Part shown: positions 45,420 to 57,060 of the stretch, piece after piece
How positions within the stretch are numbered: the stretch's first letter is position 1
How the letters are laid out: each line of letters opens with the position of its first letter
Assembly: GCF_950295315.1 (NCBI RefSeq)
Contig: NC_080179.1
Span: forward strand, 76,096,836 to 76,160,835
Reading direction: 5' to 3'
DNA from: Erinaceus europaeus
Lineage: Eukaryota; Chordata; Mammalia; Eulipotyphla; Erinaceidae
Length of the DNA stretch: 64,000 bases
Notes under the pieces: generated by a model
The model's input: the letters and a program-made list of their open reading frames with translations, nothing else
The model's database searches: none
Told to the model about the DNA's origin: nothing
Made by a program: the position numbers and the translations under genes

Positions 45420-45789
45420 TGTTGTTCTTGTGTTACTCATTCATGCAAATTGGAGAAGGTATAATTGAAACAAGGTTGGCAGCCTTGGAGGCAGTGCTGC
45501 AGCCCAGCTCAGCTTAAAGGTCGCTGGAAATCAAGTACTTGGTAAGTGAAGGCATTTTGACTACCAGCAACTGAAGGCATTTTTGGAAACGGCAGCCCCA
45601 GGCACGGCTGGATTCTTTGCTTTCTCTGATCGCTGCGACCTCCGGCCTTCCTCAGGATGAAGACTCCTGCTTCTGCGCTTTTTAAAAGGCTCCACACATG
45701 ACTTTTCCTGGGGCTGCAGTCCAGCTGCTCCTCGCCTTCCTCCCGGCCGGGACCTCCGTCAGGACGCTCAGCCCCGAACATGCTCGGCC
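45420..45789 (+). promoter_or_regulatory. NEDD4: candidate alternative promoter / 5'UTR of the long isoform
   Basis: GC content rises sharply from about 45590 into the long exon. An octamer motif ATGCAAAT lies at 45443-45450 and a TATA-like TTTTTAAAAG near 45679-45688, about 100 bp before the ATG at 45790. Three ATGs in three frames lie within 20 bp (45780, 45790, 45800); only the second opens the long frame. The first opens a frame of about 40 codons and could act as an upstream ORF. The promoter role is inferred from position. Confidence 0.4.
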
Positions 45790-47283
45790 ATGAGCGCAGA
45801 TGGCACCGGGCTCACGAGTGCACATCGCCTACCCTTCGTGGGAAGCCGCTCCCGGGAGCAGGGGATCCGCGCGGACCCCGGGGGCCAGCAGGGCCCAGCT
45901 GAACCTGACGCCCCGCCAGGCTGCACGAGCCCGGTCCACGCAGGGCCAGACTCAGTTTCCCGAACGGGCCCCGGGAATAAAAAGAGCAGCCAGCTGCAGA
46001 TCTCCCTGCAGCCCGCAGGGCACGGCGGCCACCTTCACCCCGCCTGTGTCTGCCCCACCAGCACCCGCACGGCCGACGAGGAGCCGGGTGCCCTGAAAGA
46101 TGCCCACGCTGGAAGCGCGGCTGCCGCCTGCGGGCCGAGGCTCGGGCTGGGCCACTGTCCTGCCAGCGAGAGCGGCTCCGACTGCAGCTGCAGCAGCAGC
46201 AGCAGCAGCGACTGCGGGTCCTGCACGAGCGGCACAAGCCGGGGTTCCTGCAGCACCAGCAGTGGCTGCACCTGCACCTGCACCTGCACCTGCCCGCCCA
46301 GCCAGGCCATCCTCTCCCGTGCTGGAGACGTGGCCTCTGCCAGCACTGCCCACACCAGTGTGCCAAACAGGGCATCCGCTACCTGGGATGCCTTCCCAAG
46401 AGGGGCAAGGACGAGCCCGCTTGTTCAGGATGCGCTGGAGCACGGAGCAGAGCGTGTGAAATGGCCACAGAGCAGCAACTGCAAGGTGCCTCTGAAACGT
46501 TGCTCCTCCTTGGGCATTTTCCCCAGGAGCCCCTCCAGCACCCCACCCCCCTCTCCAACCAGGACCGAAGCCCTGCCGAGCAAAGGATCCTACCAGACCT
46601 CTCACCAGCTCGTGATTTCTCCTGGAGAAAGCCTCCCCGGTGAAGAAGGCGCTAGTGCCAAGGGGTCTTTCTCTACGGCGGTCAGTGGGCTTCGGCTGTC
46701 TAAAGCAGCCCACACGCCTGGAGAGGCGAGAGGCATAAGGCCACTGCACAGGACAGACACTCTGCACAAGAAAAGAATTGCTGGCAGCCGCAGACCACCA
46801 CTTCAGGCTGCCCGTGAAAAGCCCCCTGAAGGGTTTCCTTGTGTTTCAGTACATTTCACCCACCAAAAAGCCCCTCTGGTGGAGTGTGAGGCAGCCAGTG
46901 CCTGCGGTCAGTCGGCCAGATCAGAGATCAAGCTGGACCCGAACGCACAGCGCGTGAACCTGCTGCAGAGGAGGTCGGTGTCCGCGCATTCTCCAGTCTC
47001 CGCCAAGGTCGATTACCAGATAAACATCAACAGACAGTTGGAAAGACCAGATTCACAGATGAGCAAAAGCTATGCTCTTTTGCAAAGGAGTATTTCATTG
47101 GGAGGAACTTACCCAAATGCTTCCTGTTTATCTAGCCTCAGGCATGATTGTTCTAAGGGGGGACCATCTCAGCTACGCATAAAGTTTGCACCTGGAAGGG
47201 AAGGTAAAGCTGATAGTTTGTTGAGAGGCACCAGTCGAGGTTTCCCAAGTGAACTGGCTCATTCTCTGGAACGCTCTTATAAG
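45790..47283 (+). CDS. NEDD4: NEDD4 long-isoform alternative first exon
   Basis: An open frame of 498 codons runs to a consensus donor GTAAGT at 47284, in phase 0 like exon 5, so it can join the same downstream exon. Identity rests on segments matching the human 1,319-residue isoform as recalled: LQISLQP near residue 75, SVPNR near 198, FPRSPS near 250, SKGSYQTSH near 269, STAVSGLRLSK near 305, QININ near 406, RSISLGGTYPN near 433 and CSKGGPSQL near 455. The region is Ser-rich with no known fold. An isoform using it lacks the first part of the C2 domain. The first roughly 60 codons do not match human in this frame, whereas the frame starting at 45800 does (LNLTPRQ). Between residues 125 and 175 there are Ser and Cys-Thr runs from trinucleotide and hexanucleotide repeats. 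There is no in-frame ATG upstream of 45790 after the stop at 45658. If unspliced, translation ends at 47313. Confidence 0.88.
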
Positions 47284-49715
47284 GTAAGTTTCCTTTGGTC
47301 TTTGTCAATGTGAATTTGTGCTAGGATAGCTGAATGACATCTTTGGCTAAAATATTATAATATGGCTGTTTTAGATTCTTGTATATTTATGAATCTGAAG
47401 AATCCAGTAGTTACTCATTCTATTTGCCATTTTACCAATATAGAAAAAAATGCATTTAAAAAGTTTGAGAGTGATGTAAATCCTGAAACATTTCTGTAAT
47501 ATGAAAGCAAGCCTGGAGTCATCTCTAGCATTTGACCTTGGAATAGTCTCTCTCAAGGGCAGTGTTTTGACATCTAACTTCCTGTTTTATTCTTACTTTT
47601 TTAAAAAAATGTTCTTTTAGTAGTCTTCCCCTCCTTAATCAGGATGAGATAAAGTAATGGTTATTTAAAATGTTAAACAGTAAATATCATGTTATAGGGC
47701 AGGTTTTTTTCTGACCATCTATATGTATTAGATCACTGATGAAAAACCGTTATGCTTTATGTTTAAAGCAGAGAAAAATAAGCGGCATTTACATTTGTGT
47801 ATATATTTAACCACAGGAATTTTGCTTCTACCCCATTTTTCTTTAGCTACCACTTAAAATATAACTTCTAAAATATAACTCTTTCAACAAAATTGAATTC
47901 TAAACTTTATATTTTTGAGTTTAATTCCAAGAGCTAGACATTTGCCTTAATTCTCAGATTAGCTTCTTAATTTATTTTGGTAATGTTGCTTTATGTTAGC
48001 AGTTTAACTCAAACAATCTTATCCAAAGCAATTCTTTATGTGATTTGCATTTCCCAAGGTATTTTAAGAGTTCGGGACTTGAATAAAATTTTAAAGTTTG
48101 TATATTTAAAAGATATTTTACAGATTCCAGGAAATAAAAAAAAATGAGAAAACATGACAATGAAAATGAAATGAAAAAACATGACAGTAGTTTAGGGAAA
48201 AGCGTATCTGTTTATCTGTGTTTATATAACACTCAATATCTGCATTAAAGGTTTTGAAACAAGTCTTCACAAGATAACTTTAGGTAAACAAAGTATTTAG
48301 TCATTCTTAGTTTGTTTTCTCTTTTGTAATCTGGTAAATATAATCCATGATAAGTAATACCCAGATTTTAATAGAAGCGACTTTACTAGTGATGGAAATG
48401 GTCAGATTTCAAACTCTGCTCTGTGTTTTAGAGTCATTTATGCTGCTTACAGATCCAGCTTTTAAGAGATGTTCATTCATTCAATTGTTGTGCTCACAGA
48501 GAGCAAACAGTGAAATGACACTTTGAACAAACATACTCATAGTTTACTAATCGAATTACATGCACCTTGTAGATGAATTTCACATTGAATAAAGTCATAT
48601 GAAAGGAATAAATAACCTAGAAATATTTATAGAAAAATCCATAAAATAGTTGATTCTGTAGTACTATTATAATTTGTTGTTGATGTTTTTAAGAAGACTA
48701 TTTTTAATGAAGTTTGATTAAATGCCTTTTGCCTGACAGAAACCCCTAGTTATTTGTTTTAAGTTTAGGTAAATTGACTTAATTTTCTGACAACAACAAG
48801 ATACCTATCTTTATAGATTCTAACTTTTTGTAGATTACTGGGTAGTGAGAAAACTCGAGTGTGGTTTACAGGGAGGCCGTTACACTATCCTTCCTTTTAA
48901 TGTTTATCGGACAATTTCTTTTCTGAAAGTACTGTGACATAGTAAAGTGTTAAAGTCAACACTAGGGCTAGTTGGGTTTGCCTAGTAGGAAAAAAACAAA
49001 CTGAAACAAGGCCTTTCTTTCAGAGGAAAATACTAATGCTGCTTTAAAAACAAAAGACCAAACCTAGCAGTAGCAGCAATAGAAGGTTGTTCGAAATAAT
49101 CCCGTGTTTATCAATAATTATATATTAATCTAATTATAGTGCTATATTGTAACTCCTTTATAAATAAACAGCTCCCAAAATATTTCTCATGACTCCAGCT
49201 AGTCTGGGTTAGTGTTCTGATCTGCTGAGTGTGGATTCACATCTAACAAGCTGATATTGGAGAAGCACTGAGTCACGTCAGCTGTCTGGACTAGGACCCT
49301 AGGCCCTAAAGCACCAAGAGGTCTGCAGAATCTGCTCCGATGTGTTTAGTCACGGCGTTCCAGCAGCAGGATACCAAGTTTCTAGCTCTCAGTAACCAGA
49401 TGAGTGCCTGTTTATTGTTTAACCTAGTGAATAGTTAACGTGTATCTGTGATAGCTGCTCCAGTCTTTGTGTACGAATTAGAGTAAAGATGAGACTTCAT
49501 AGACTGTGTGGTGATACTTATTTCAGACTTAGCAAAAAGCTTAACTACTAGCATAGTAGTTATATACTATAGTAGTAATAGATACTTATATAGTATATAG
49601 CATAGCAGATATATATATATAATTTGTTTTTGAATATCATCTTGTTTTGTAAAGGTGATTTTTGATCTGAAAGCAGGAGTGCATGTTTCAGCATTGTGTG
49701 TGAAAACACAGTGTT
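47284..49715 (+). other. repeat-free intron downstream of the long-isoform exon
   Basis: 2.4 kb of AT-rich sequence without recognisable repeats, in sharp contrast to the flanking regions. Confidence 0.55.
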
Positions 49716-49716
49716 A

Positions 49717-49905
49717 GTGGGGCCAGGCGGTGGTGCACCTGGCTAAGCACACACTATAGGACCCAGGTTCAAGCCCCTGGCCCCCACCTTCAGGGGAAAG
49801 CTTTACAAGTGGTCAAGAAGGGCTGCAGGTGTCTCTCTGTCTCTCCCCTCCCCCCTAATATCTCTCTGTCTCTATTCAGTAGTAAACAAATGAATAAAAA
49901 AACAG
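49717..49905 (+). mobile_element. family B SINE
   Basis: Target duplication ACAGTGTTAG on both sides. Confidence 0.88.
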
Positions 49906-49930
49906 TGTTAGCTTGATCACAATGTAGGTT

Positions 49931-50825
49931 CAACAACATCTACACCATGCCTCGGCCTCGCATGAACTTAATGTGCAGCTTGACGATACGAGAATCCAGC
50001 ATGAAGCCCAGCCAGTCTATCTTGGCGTTACTCTCGATCGCACCCTGTCATTTCACGAACATCTCATAAAATCTGCAGCAAAGGTGGGCGCGAGGAATCA
50101 CATCATTGCAAGACTGGCCAGCTCCTCATGGGGCGCGAGCGCTTCCACACTACGCTCATCCTCTCTGGCATTATGCTATTCCACTGCAGAATACTGTGCC
50201 CCAGGATGGTTCCGTAGCCCCCATGTCCACTTGGTCGATTCCAAATTATATTCCTCCATGAGGATCATTTCTGGAACCATCCATTCCACCCCGGTTCCAT
50301 GGCTGCCAGTTCTTAGCAACTTCGCCCCGCCAGATATTCGTCGGGATGCGGCATCATCTAAGTTCATTTCCCACGTCTACGCTCGACCGGACCTGCCAAT
50401 ATACGCGGATATCTTCGCCCACCCTGTCCAACGCTTGACGTCTCGTCACCCAATCTGGTCCCCTACGCCTACACTGAACTTGTCTGTTCCAGTCTCTTGG
50501 AAACAGAGCTGGCAGTCAGCTGAGGTCAAGAACAAACACCTCATCACAGACCCCTGCGAGCGTCAACCCGGCTTTGACCTAGCACGTTATGATCGGGCCC
50601 TCCTCAATCGCTATCGAACAGGCCATGGCCGGTGCGCCGCTATGTTCCATCGCTGGGGAGCCAGAGACGACCCGAACTGCCCCTGCGGCTCCAGACAGAC
50701 TATGACCCACATAGTCAACAACTGCCACCTCTCCAGATTCAAAGGAGGTCTCGAAACTTGACATCAGGCTCAACCTGATGCTGTTGTCTGGCTACGGAAG
50801 AAGGGCAAACGCTAGAAGAAGAAGA
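49931..50825 (+). mobile_element. Vingi non-LTR retrotransposon, 5' truncated
   Basis: An open frame ending at 50761 encodes the C-terminal part of a non-LTR reverse transcriptase polyprotein. Features are the YLGVTLDRTLSFHEHL motif (residues about 16-31), STAEYCAPGW, and a terminal CCHC-type motif CPCGSRQTMTHIVNNC. The frame is open upstream to about 49928. The 3' UTR is about 55 bp (GGCTACGGAAGAAGGGCAAA) and ends in (GAA)n. I assign it to Vingi, an Ingi-related family reported from hedgehogs, from memory. The frame is intact but lacks the endonuclease and the RT catalytic core, so the copy is dead. Confidence 0.82.
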
Positions 50826-51217
50826 CTTTCCAAGCGGTTATAATAATCACTATTCAGATTTCTTTTTTTCTCCCTGTTCAGATTTCTAGAAACTGTATAA
50901 TAGTTTTTCTTTTACTGTTCTGTTTCTCTGTACTCTTTTCTAGATTTCCTGTGTTACTGTGTCCAGGTACTTAGATTTCATTACTGTAGTGTCTGAAATG
51001 CCTTTGTATTTTGCCAACGCTTGTACATGTCCTTCATTCTTCACGTTTTTAGTAGAATTTTTTTTTATTTTATATAGATTTGATTCTGTTATATATGCAT
51101 TCTAGTTTTTTTATATGCTACTTAGCTCTGGGTAGATAGATTGCTTAAGCCTAATATACTAGGACTTTCAGAATCGCGTCTCATTTACTTCAAAGGCCTT
51201 TAGCACTACTTTCTTTT
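50826..51217. other. unique intron sequence
   Basis: T-rich; nothing recognised. Confidence 0.4.
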
Positions 51218-51219
51218 TT

Positions 51220-51516
51220 TTTAATATTTTTATATTTATTTATTTCCTTTTGTTGCCCTTGTTGTTTTAGTGTTGTAGTTATTATTGTTGTTATTGATGT
51301 CATTGTTGTCGTTGTTGGATAGGACAGAGAGAAATGGAGAGAGGAAGGGGAAGACAGAGGGGGGGAGAGAAAGACAGACACCTGCAGACCTGCTTCACCG
51401 CCTGTGAAGCAACTCCCCTGCAGGTGGGGAGCCAGGGACTTGAACCGGGCTCCTTACACTGGTCCTTGTGCTTTGCGTCACCTGCGCTTAGCTCGCTGCT
51501 ATACCGCCCGACTCCC
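51220..51516 (-). mobile_element. family A SINE
   Basis: Target duplication AGCACTACTTT. Confidence 0.9.
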
Positions 51517-51667
51517 AGCACTACTTTTAAGATTATACATTCCAATACCTTTCTGTGGTCATTCATTATAAAATAAACATTTAATTGTATGCTTACTTTT
51601 CTGTCAGTTTTTCAATGTTAATTTTAGTGATATAGTTAGACATATTTGGTTAAGTTTATTTTGAACA

Positions 51668-52323
51668 TTTAGTATTTTTTATTTTATTAGTGATTTAATA
51701 ATGATCGACAAGATTGTAGGATAAGAGGGGTACAATTCCATACACTTCCCACCACCAGAGTTCCGTATCCCATCCTCTCCAGTGGAAGTTTCCCTATTTA
51801 TCCCGCTGGGAGTATGAACCAAAGATCTTTATGGGGTGCAGGAGGTGGGAGGTCTGACTTCTGTAATTACTTCTCCACTGGACATGGACACTGACAGGTT
51901 GATCTATACTCCCAGCTTATTTCCCTAGTGGGGTTGGACTCTGGAGAGGCAGGATTCCAAGACACATTGGTGAGGTTATCTGTCCAGGGAAGTCAGGTTG
52001 GTGTCATGGTAGCATTAAGATATAAAGCAGAACAAATTGTTTAATAATCAGGAACCTAAAGGTAAGAGTTTAGCAGATAAAATTTGGGGTCTTCGTGTGG
52101 GAAGAAACTAGGAAGTCTATTTTAGGTACAGTCCAACGGACACAAGACTACTGATTTTTGCCTGAGCCTGACAGCTAACAGCCAGGTGGGCTAAGAGTCT
52201 TGTCTGGGAAGTTGGGAATAGCACGAGGAAGCTGGATCAGGGCCGAGAGAAGCTCCCAGATGTGGGAAAGGTATATAAATACCACTGTTAAGCTCCATTG
52301 ATCTGGCCCATGTCTGGCCCTGT
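51668..52323 (-). mobile_element. L1 3' end, older copy
   Basis: Diverged version of the recurring 3'-end sequence. Confidence 0.6.
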
Positions 52324-52663
52324 GTGACCCCTGTCAGCCTGGCAGTTTGCTGGGTAGCTGTCCTCTGCCTTGTGGGGTGTTTAGCAGCACCTCTGGTCTC
52401 CACCCGCACCCCCACCCCACCTCCACCCCTCTCCCCCGGCTTTGACAGTTGGCAGGCTGTCTGTCTCCAAGTATTGGATCGACCTTCTCGTGGTGCATCC
52501 CGTGAGTCCCCATGCATTGGGGAAACTGGCGATCCTTCCTAGCCAACTGAATCCACATGGATCCCAGTCACTTTCAAAGCCAGCAACAAGCAGCTCCTGA
52601 CAGCTTTCAACCTGACCTGTTGACTGGCTACGGAAGAAGGGCAAACGCTAGAAGAAGAAGACA
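52324..52663 (+). mobile_element. unknown sequence ending in a Vingi tail
   Basis: Only the last roughly 55 bp (52608-52663, GGCTACGGAAGAAGGGCAAA and (GAA)n) match Vingi. The preceding sequence does not match the Vingi ORF at 50 kb. It may be a non-autonomous partner or simply host DNA before a very short copy. Confidence 0.5.
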
Positions 52664-52944
52664 GACACACCTTAGGAACCGAATAGACCCTCACTGGTTT
52701 ACCCAGAGCAGCAGCACCTGCATGGCGGCTCTGTGGAAGGACCAAGCTGCTGTGAACAGCTCCATGAAGCTCAGTACAGGGAGGGAGCCCCGTGGCTGTG
52801 GGAGGATGCACTGCCTGGCAGTGGCTTTGAGTCTCACTGGGGGTGGGGGTGGGGTGGGCCCTCTTGCTGAAGAGGAAGCAGCATGTCTCTTGCAGCCAGA
52901 CAATAGTCAGGCAGTAGAAGCCTTCATTTGCTTATTATTTAATT
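52664..52944. other. unique GC-rich intron sequence
   Basis: No feature recognised. Confidence 0.4.
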
Positions 52945-53285
52945 TAAAAATCTTTTTTCTCTTTGCCTCCAGGGTTATTGCTGGGGCTCGGTGCCTGCAC
53001 CATGAATCCACTGCTCCTGGGGGTGATTTTTTTTTTCCCTTTTGTTGCACTGGTTGCTTTATCGTTGTAGTTATTATTACTGTTTTATTGCTGTTGTTGC
53101 TGTTGGATAGGACAGAGAGAAATGGAGAGAGGAGGGGGAGAGAAAGACACCTGCAGACCTGCTTCACCGCCTGGGAAGCGATTCTCCTGCAGGTGGGGAG
53201 CCGGGGGCTCAAACCGGGATCCTTAATACTGATCCTTGCACTTTGCTCCACCTGCACTTAACCCACTGTGCTACCACCCGACTCC
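52945..53285 (-). mobile_element. family A-long SINE
   Basis: Full 3' extension present; internal deletion in the GA-rich body. Confidence 0.88.
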
Positions 53286-53604
53286 TGAAGACAGAATTTT
53301 TAGGAGGGACAGAGAGGCCAGGGACTCAAGGAAGAGGTGGCAAGTTTCAGAAGTACAACAACCAAAGCCACAGAGTATGTGTACTGAGTGTGGCAGCTAG
53401 GAGCGACTCGGTGCCTTGACTTTCAGAGAGAATAGCTGGGCCAGAAGCAAAATGAAAGAGATGAGAAAGCAAAGACAGTGAGCAGAGGTTCCTTAGCAGA
53501 CACCAGAGAGTCAGCAAGAGGTAAAGCAGGTGTATGTAGCTCACAGCTGCTGCCCAGGACTATGGCACCAGGTGAGTGTAGCACAGGAGACACGTTTTTT
53601 AAGT

Positions 53605-54305
53605 TTTTACTCATAAAATGGAAACACCGACAAGACCATAGGATAAGAGGGGTACAGTTCCACACAATTCCCCCCACCAGAACTCCGTATCCCATCCCCT
53701 CCCCTGACAGCTTTCCTATTCTTTATCCCTCTGGGAGCATGGACCCAGGGTCATTGTGGGATGCAGAAGGAGGAAGGTCTGGCTTCTGTAATTGCTTCCC
53801 CGCTGAACATGGGCGTTGGCAGGTGGATCCATACTCCCGGCCTGCCTCTCTCTTTCCCTAGTGGGGCAGGGCTCTGGGGAAGCGGGGCTCCAGGACACAT
53901 GGGTGGGGTTGTCTATCCAGGGAAGTCTGGTTGGCATCATGGTAGCATCTGGGACCTGGTGGCTGGAAAGAGTTCAGATAGAAAGCAGAGCAAGTTGTTG
54001 AGCAATCATGGACCTAAAGGCTGGAATGTTGCACATGAAGATTTGGGGTCTCTGTTTTGGAAAAAGCTAGTAGGTCTATTTTAGGTATATTTAAAGGATC
54101 CATGACCCAACTAGTTTTTGCCTGCTCCTGACATCTAATACGCAGGTGACCTAAGCTATTGTTGGGGGCGGGGGTGGTGGTGGTGTCACAGTTGGAAAAA
54201 GGGCCAGAAAGCTGGGTCAGGGAAGAGAGTAGCTCCCAAATATGGGGAAAGTATATACGTATGGTTAACTGTAAACCCCATCTGTTTGATCTGGGGTCCA
54301 TAAAG
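53605..54305 (-). mobile_element. L1 3' end
   Basis: About 0.7 kb copy with T-rich start. A further short fragment lies at 54805-54955. Confidence 0.65.
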
Positions 54306-55099
54306 ACACATTCTTAGCCAGAATGTTGCTGCTACCCCCCCCCCCCCGGGGCAGGCTCCAGGATGCTGCCCTCTCAGTCCATCACCTTAGAACTATAACT
54401 AAGTGAAGAAAGACACTGAAAACTGTAGTGTTGGTTCGGCATTGTGAAAGGAAGGATGCAGAAAGATAGGTGTGGAGCCTGGCGTCTGCCTATTCATAGG
54501 CACGACTATTCTTGGGCAGTGTACAGCCGCCTCCCCGCTGCCCACCGTGAGACAGAACGCAGCTCCCACGCAGAAACAAGTCAGGACTTCAGGTCTGGTC
54601 TGCACGGTGACTTATGAATAAGAAATGCTTCTTTCCTCACGGATCTCTTCAGAATGTGGAGCCTACACACTAGACCTGTCTAGACACCCTCCAACAAAAT
54701 GGAGCAGGAAAAGCTCAAGGAGGAAAGGAGGGCACGGCAGGAACCTTCAGTGTTGCCCAGCCTCTGTGTTGAGGCTGGGGAGGTGGAGGTGGGGCCAGTG
54801 CCCACACCCCCAACCATTTCTGTCTTTCCCCAGTGGGGCAGGGCTCTGGAGAGGGGGGGTTCCAGGACACACTGGTGAGGTCGGCTGCTGAGGGAAGTCA
54901 GGATGGTGTCATGATAGCATCTGCAACTTGGTGGCCCATTGAGAACATAGTAAAAACACATTTTTAAAAAAGGTACTTTTTGAGAGACCCCAGAGCACCA
55001 CTCCGGCATATTTGGCCCCAGCCGTCTAACCAGAGACTCACAAATCTTACACTCCACCCACAGAACTGTCTCCTCACCTTCACAGAAACTTAACAGTTT

Positions 55100-55222
55100 T
55101 ATTTTTTTAGCCAAACAGCGCTCAGCTCTGACTTATGGTGGTTCTGAATATTGAACTGAGGAGCTTAGAGCTTCAAGCGTGGACCTCTGCTGCAATAACC
55201 ATTGCGCTATTTCCCTAACTCT
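55100..55222 (-). mobile_element. family C SINE
   Basis: Diverged; GCGCTCAGCTCTGAC and ATAACCATTGCGCTAT. Confidence 0.7.
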
Positions 55223-55351
55223 CTTAGTCTTTATCTTTTGTCTCCCTTACAAAAGCTGAGGTGTAGAATCTTACGATAACAGAAAAAAATGGCATTATCC
55301 AAGATGAATTCCTTTTTCTCTTGTCTTTATTTTTTGTTAATTCTCTTTTTT

Positions 55352-55557
55352 AAATTTTTTTATTATTATCTTTATTTATTGGATAGAGACAGCCAGAAAT
55401 CGAGAGGGTAGGGGAGATAGAGAGGGAGAGAGACACCTGTAGCCCTGCTTTACCTCTTGTGAAGCTTTCCCCCTGCAGCTGGGAGCTGGGGGCTCGAACC
55501 TGGGTCCTTGAGCGCTGTAACATGTGCGCTCAACAAGGTGCGCCACCACCCGGCCCC
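55352..55557 (-). mobile_element. family B SINE
   Basis: Full-length, target duplication TTCTCTTT. Confidence 0.85.
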
Positions 55558-56430
55558 TTCTCTTTCTAATGCCATTTGAGTTGGCAGGCACTGCCTTCAC
55601 TAGCTGTGTGGGCTGCTCTGGGAGCTCTAGATTTTAGGTTTTCAAGTGTGTGATCTTCAGTGGTCTTGTTAGATGCAGAGTTTTGCTCAGCTCTACACAG
55701 TGGTCATGGCCAAAACCGTAGTCGAAGATGTTTGTCGAAGGCACAATTTTGTTAACTGAAATTTTGTTCCCTAGATTCTGGTTCAGCAGGTCTAGAGTGG
55801 AGCCTGAGATTTCTATATATTTTTTCCCAAGCCCCCAGGTCATGCCAATACTGCTCGTTCCTCCTGCACACTTGGGGGAGTAAAACTTAAGACTTATTTA
55901 ATGAGGACAGTTATGCAGTGCCTAGTTAAAGTATCCAGCTTGTCTATGAAAGAGAGCTGTGAGAGTGATGTGATCAGATTCTCAGAGTGTAAGGTCCACT
56001 TAAACATTAGATGTGTTCTTGATGAAACTGTGCAAAATGGAAGACTGGATAGTGTCTGGCCCTAGGAAGATTCAAAAGCAAGTTTGCGTAACTGCTTCCG
56101 AAAAGAATTTCAGCCTGACTACTTCCCAGAATTGCATTTCAGTCTTATTGAGGAACTTGCAAATACTTGTCTGCAGAGCATGCAGTTCCACTTCAAGAAA
56201 TCTCTTAAATTGGTTAGGGCTATGACCCTAATTTTTGTTGGTTTTTAAATTGTTGCCTACATTTTTTTCCTTTCCGCATGAGACTCGAAAAACCCAGTTG
56301 AAATGTCATACGTTCCTTAACTATCTGGCTTCTTCAAGCAGTTTGCCCTGTCTTCTCATGTGACTACACTCAACTTTCACAATTTATTTCCCTGTAGCAG
56401 TGTGCTTTAGGATACTGTGAAGAATGTTTA
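55558..56430. other. unique intron sequence
   Basis: No element or exon recognised. Confidence 0.45.
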
Positions 56431-56640
56431 GGGCTGGGGTGGTGGTGTAGCTAGATGACGGCACATGTTACAGTGAGCGAGGACTCGGGTTCGAGCCCTG
56501 GTCCCCACCTGCAGGGGGAAAGCTTTGCATGTGGTGAAGTAGGGCTGCAGGTATCTCTCTGTCTCTCTCCCTCTCTATCTTCCCCATCCCTCTCAATTTC
56601 TGGCTGTCTCTATCCAGTAAATAAAAAGAAAATTATAAAG
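56431..56640 (+). mobile_element. family B SINE
   Basis: Target duplication AGAATGTTTA. Confidence 0.88.
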
Positions 56641-56756
56641 AAGAATGTTTAAACTGGACACTGAAGTCTGCAGTGAATTGAAATGTCGTATATGCTCAAT
56701 GCTTAGTTCTGAGAGATTGTGTTGATGGTTCTAGGAGAAAATTTAGAAATCCTGGA

Positions 56757-57060
56757 CAGGTGCAAGGGAGATGGTTCGCTAGGTAGAGCTTGGCACTGCA
56801 TCGGGCTCTGGGTTTGACCCTTGGCACTGCCTGTGAACACCACAGTGGACTCTGGATGGCAGAGCGGGACTTTGGTGCGTCCCTCTGCTCCATGCTTACA
56901 GGAGATAAGGAGGGCTTTAAAAATAGAATATAACAAGGGCCAGGAGTCTCTGTCTCCCCCTCTTCTCAATTTCTATCTGACCTAGCCAATAAAATCGTGA
57001 AAGTGGCCTCCAGGAGCAGTAGATTCGTAATGCAGGCACCTGGAGGCAAAAATTAAATAA
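56757..57060 (+). mobile_element. old SINE with family A-long 3' extension
   Basis: The CTCCAGGAGCAGTAGATTCG end follows a diverged body. Confidence 0.55.

Noticed and set aside
45812..46767. - strand frames of 106-271 codons opposite the long NEDD4 exon
   Set aside because: Shadows of a GC-rich coding exon. Composition mirrors the + strand and nothing in them is recognisable.
47284..47313. Extension of the long-isoform frame to the stop at 47311-47313
   Set aside because: A consensus GTAAGT at 47284 in the correct phase marks the exon end. The added residues do not match NEDD4.
49973..50761. A host gene encoding a zinc-finger-like protein
   Set aside because: Motifs, GAA tail and extra copies in the window identify it as a retrotransposon remnant.
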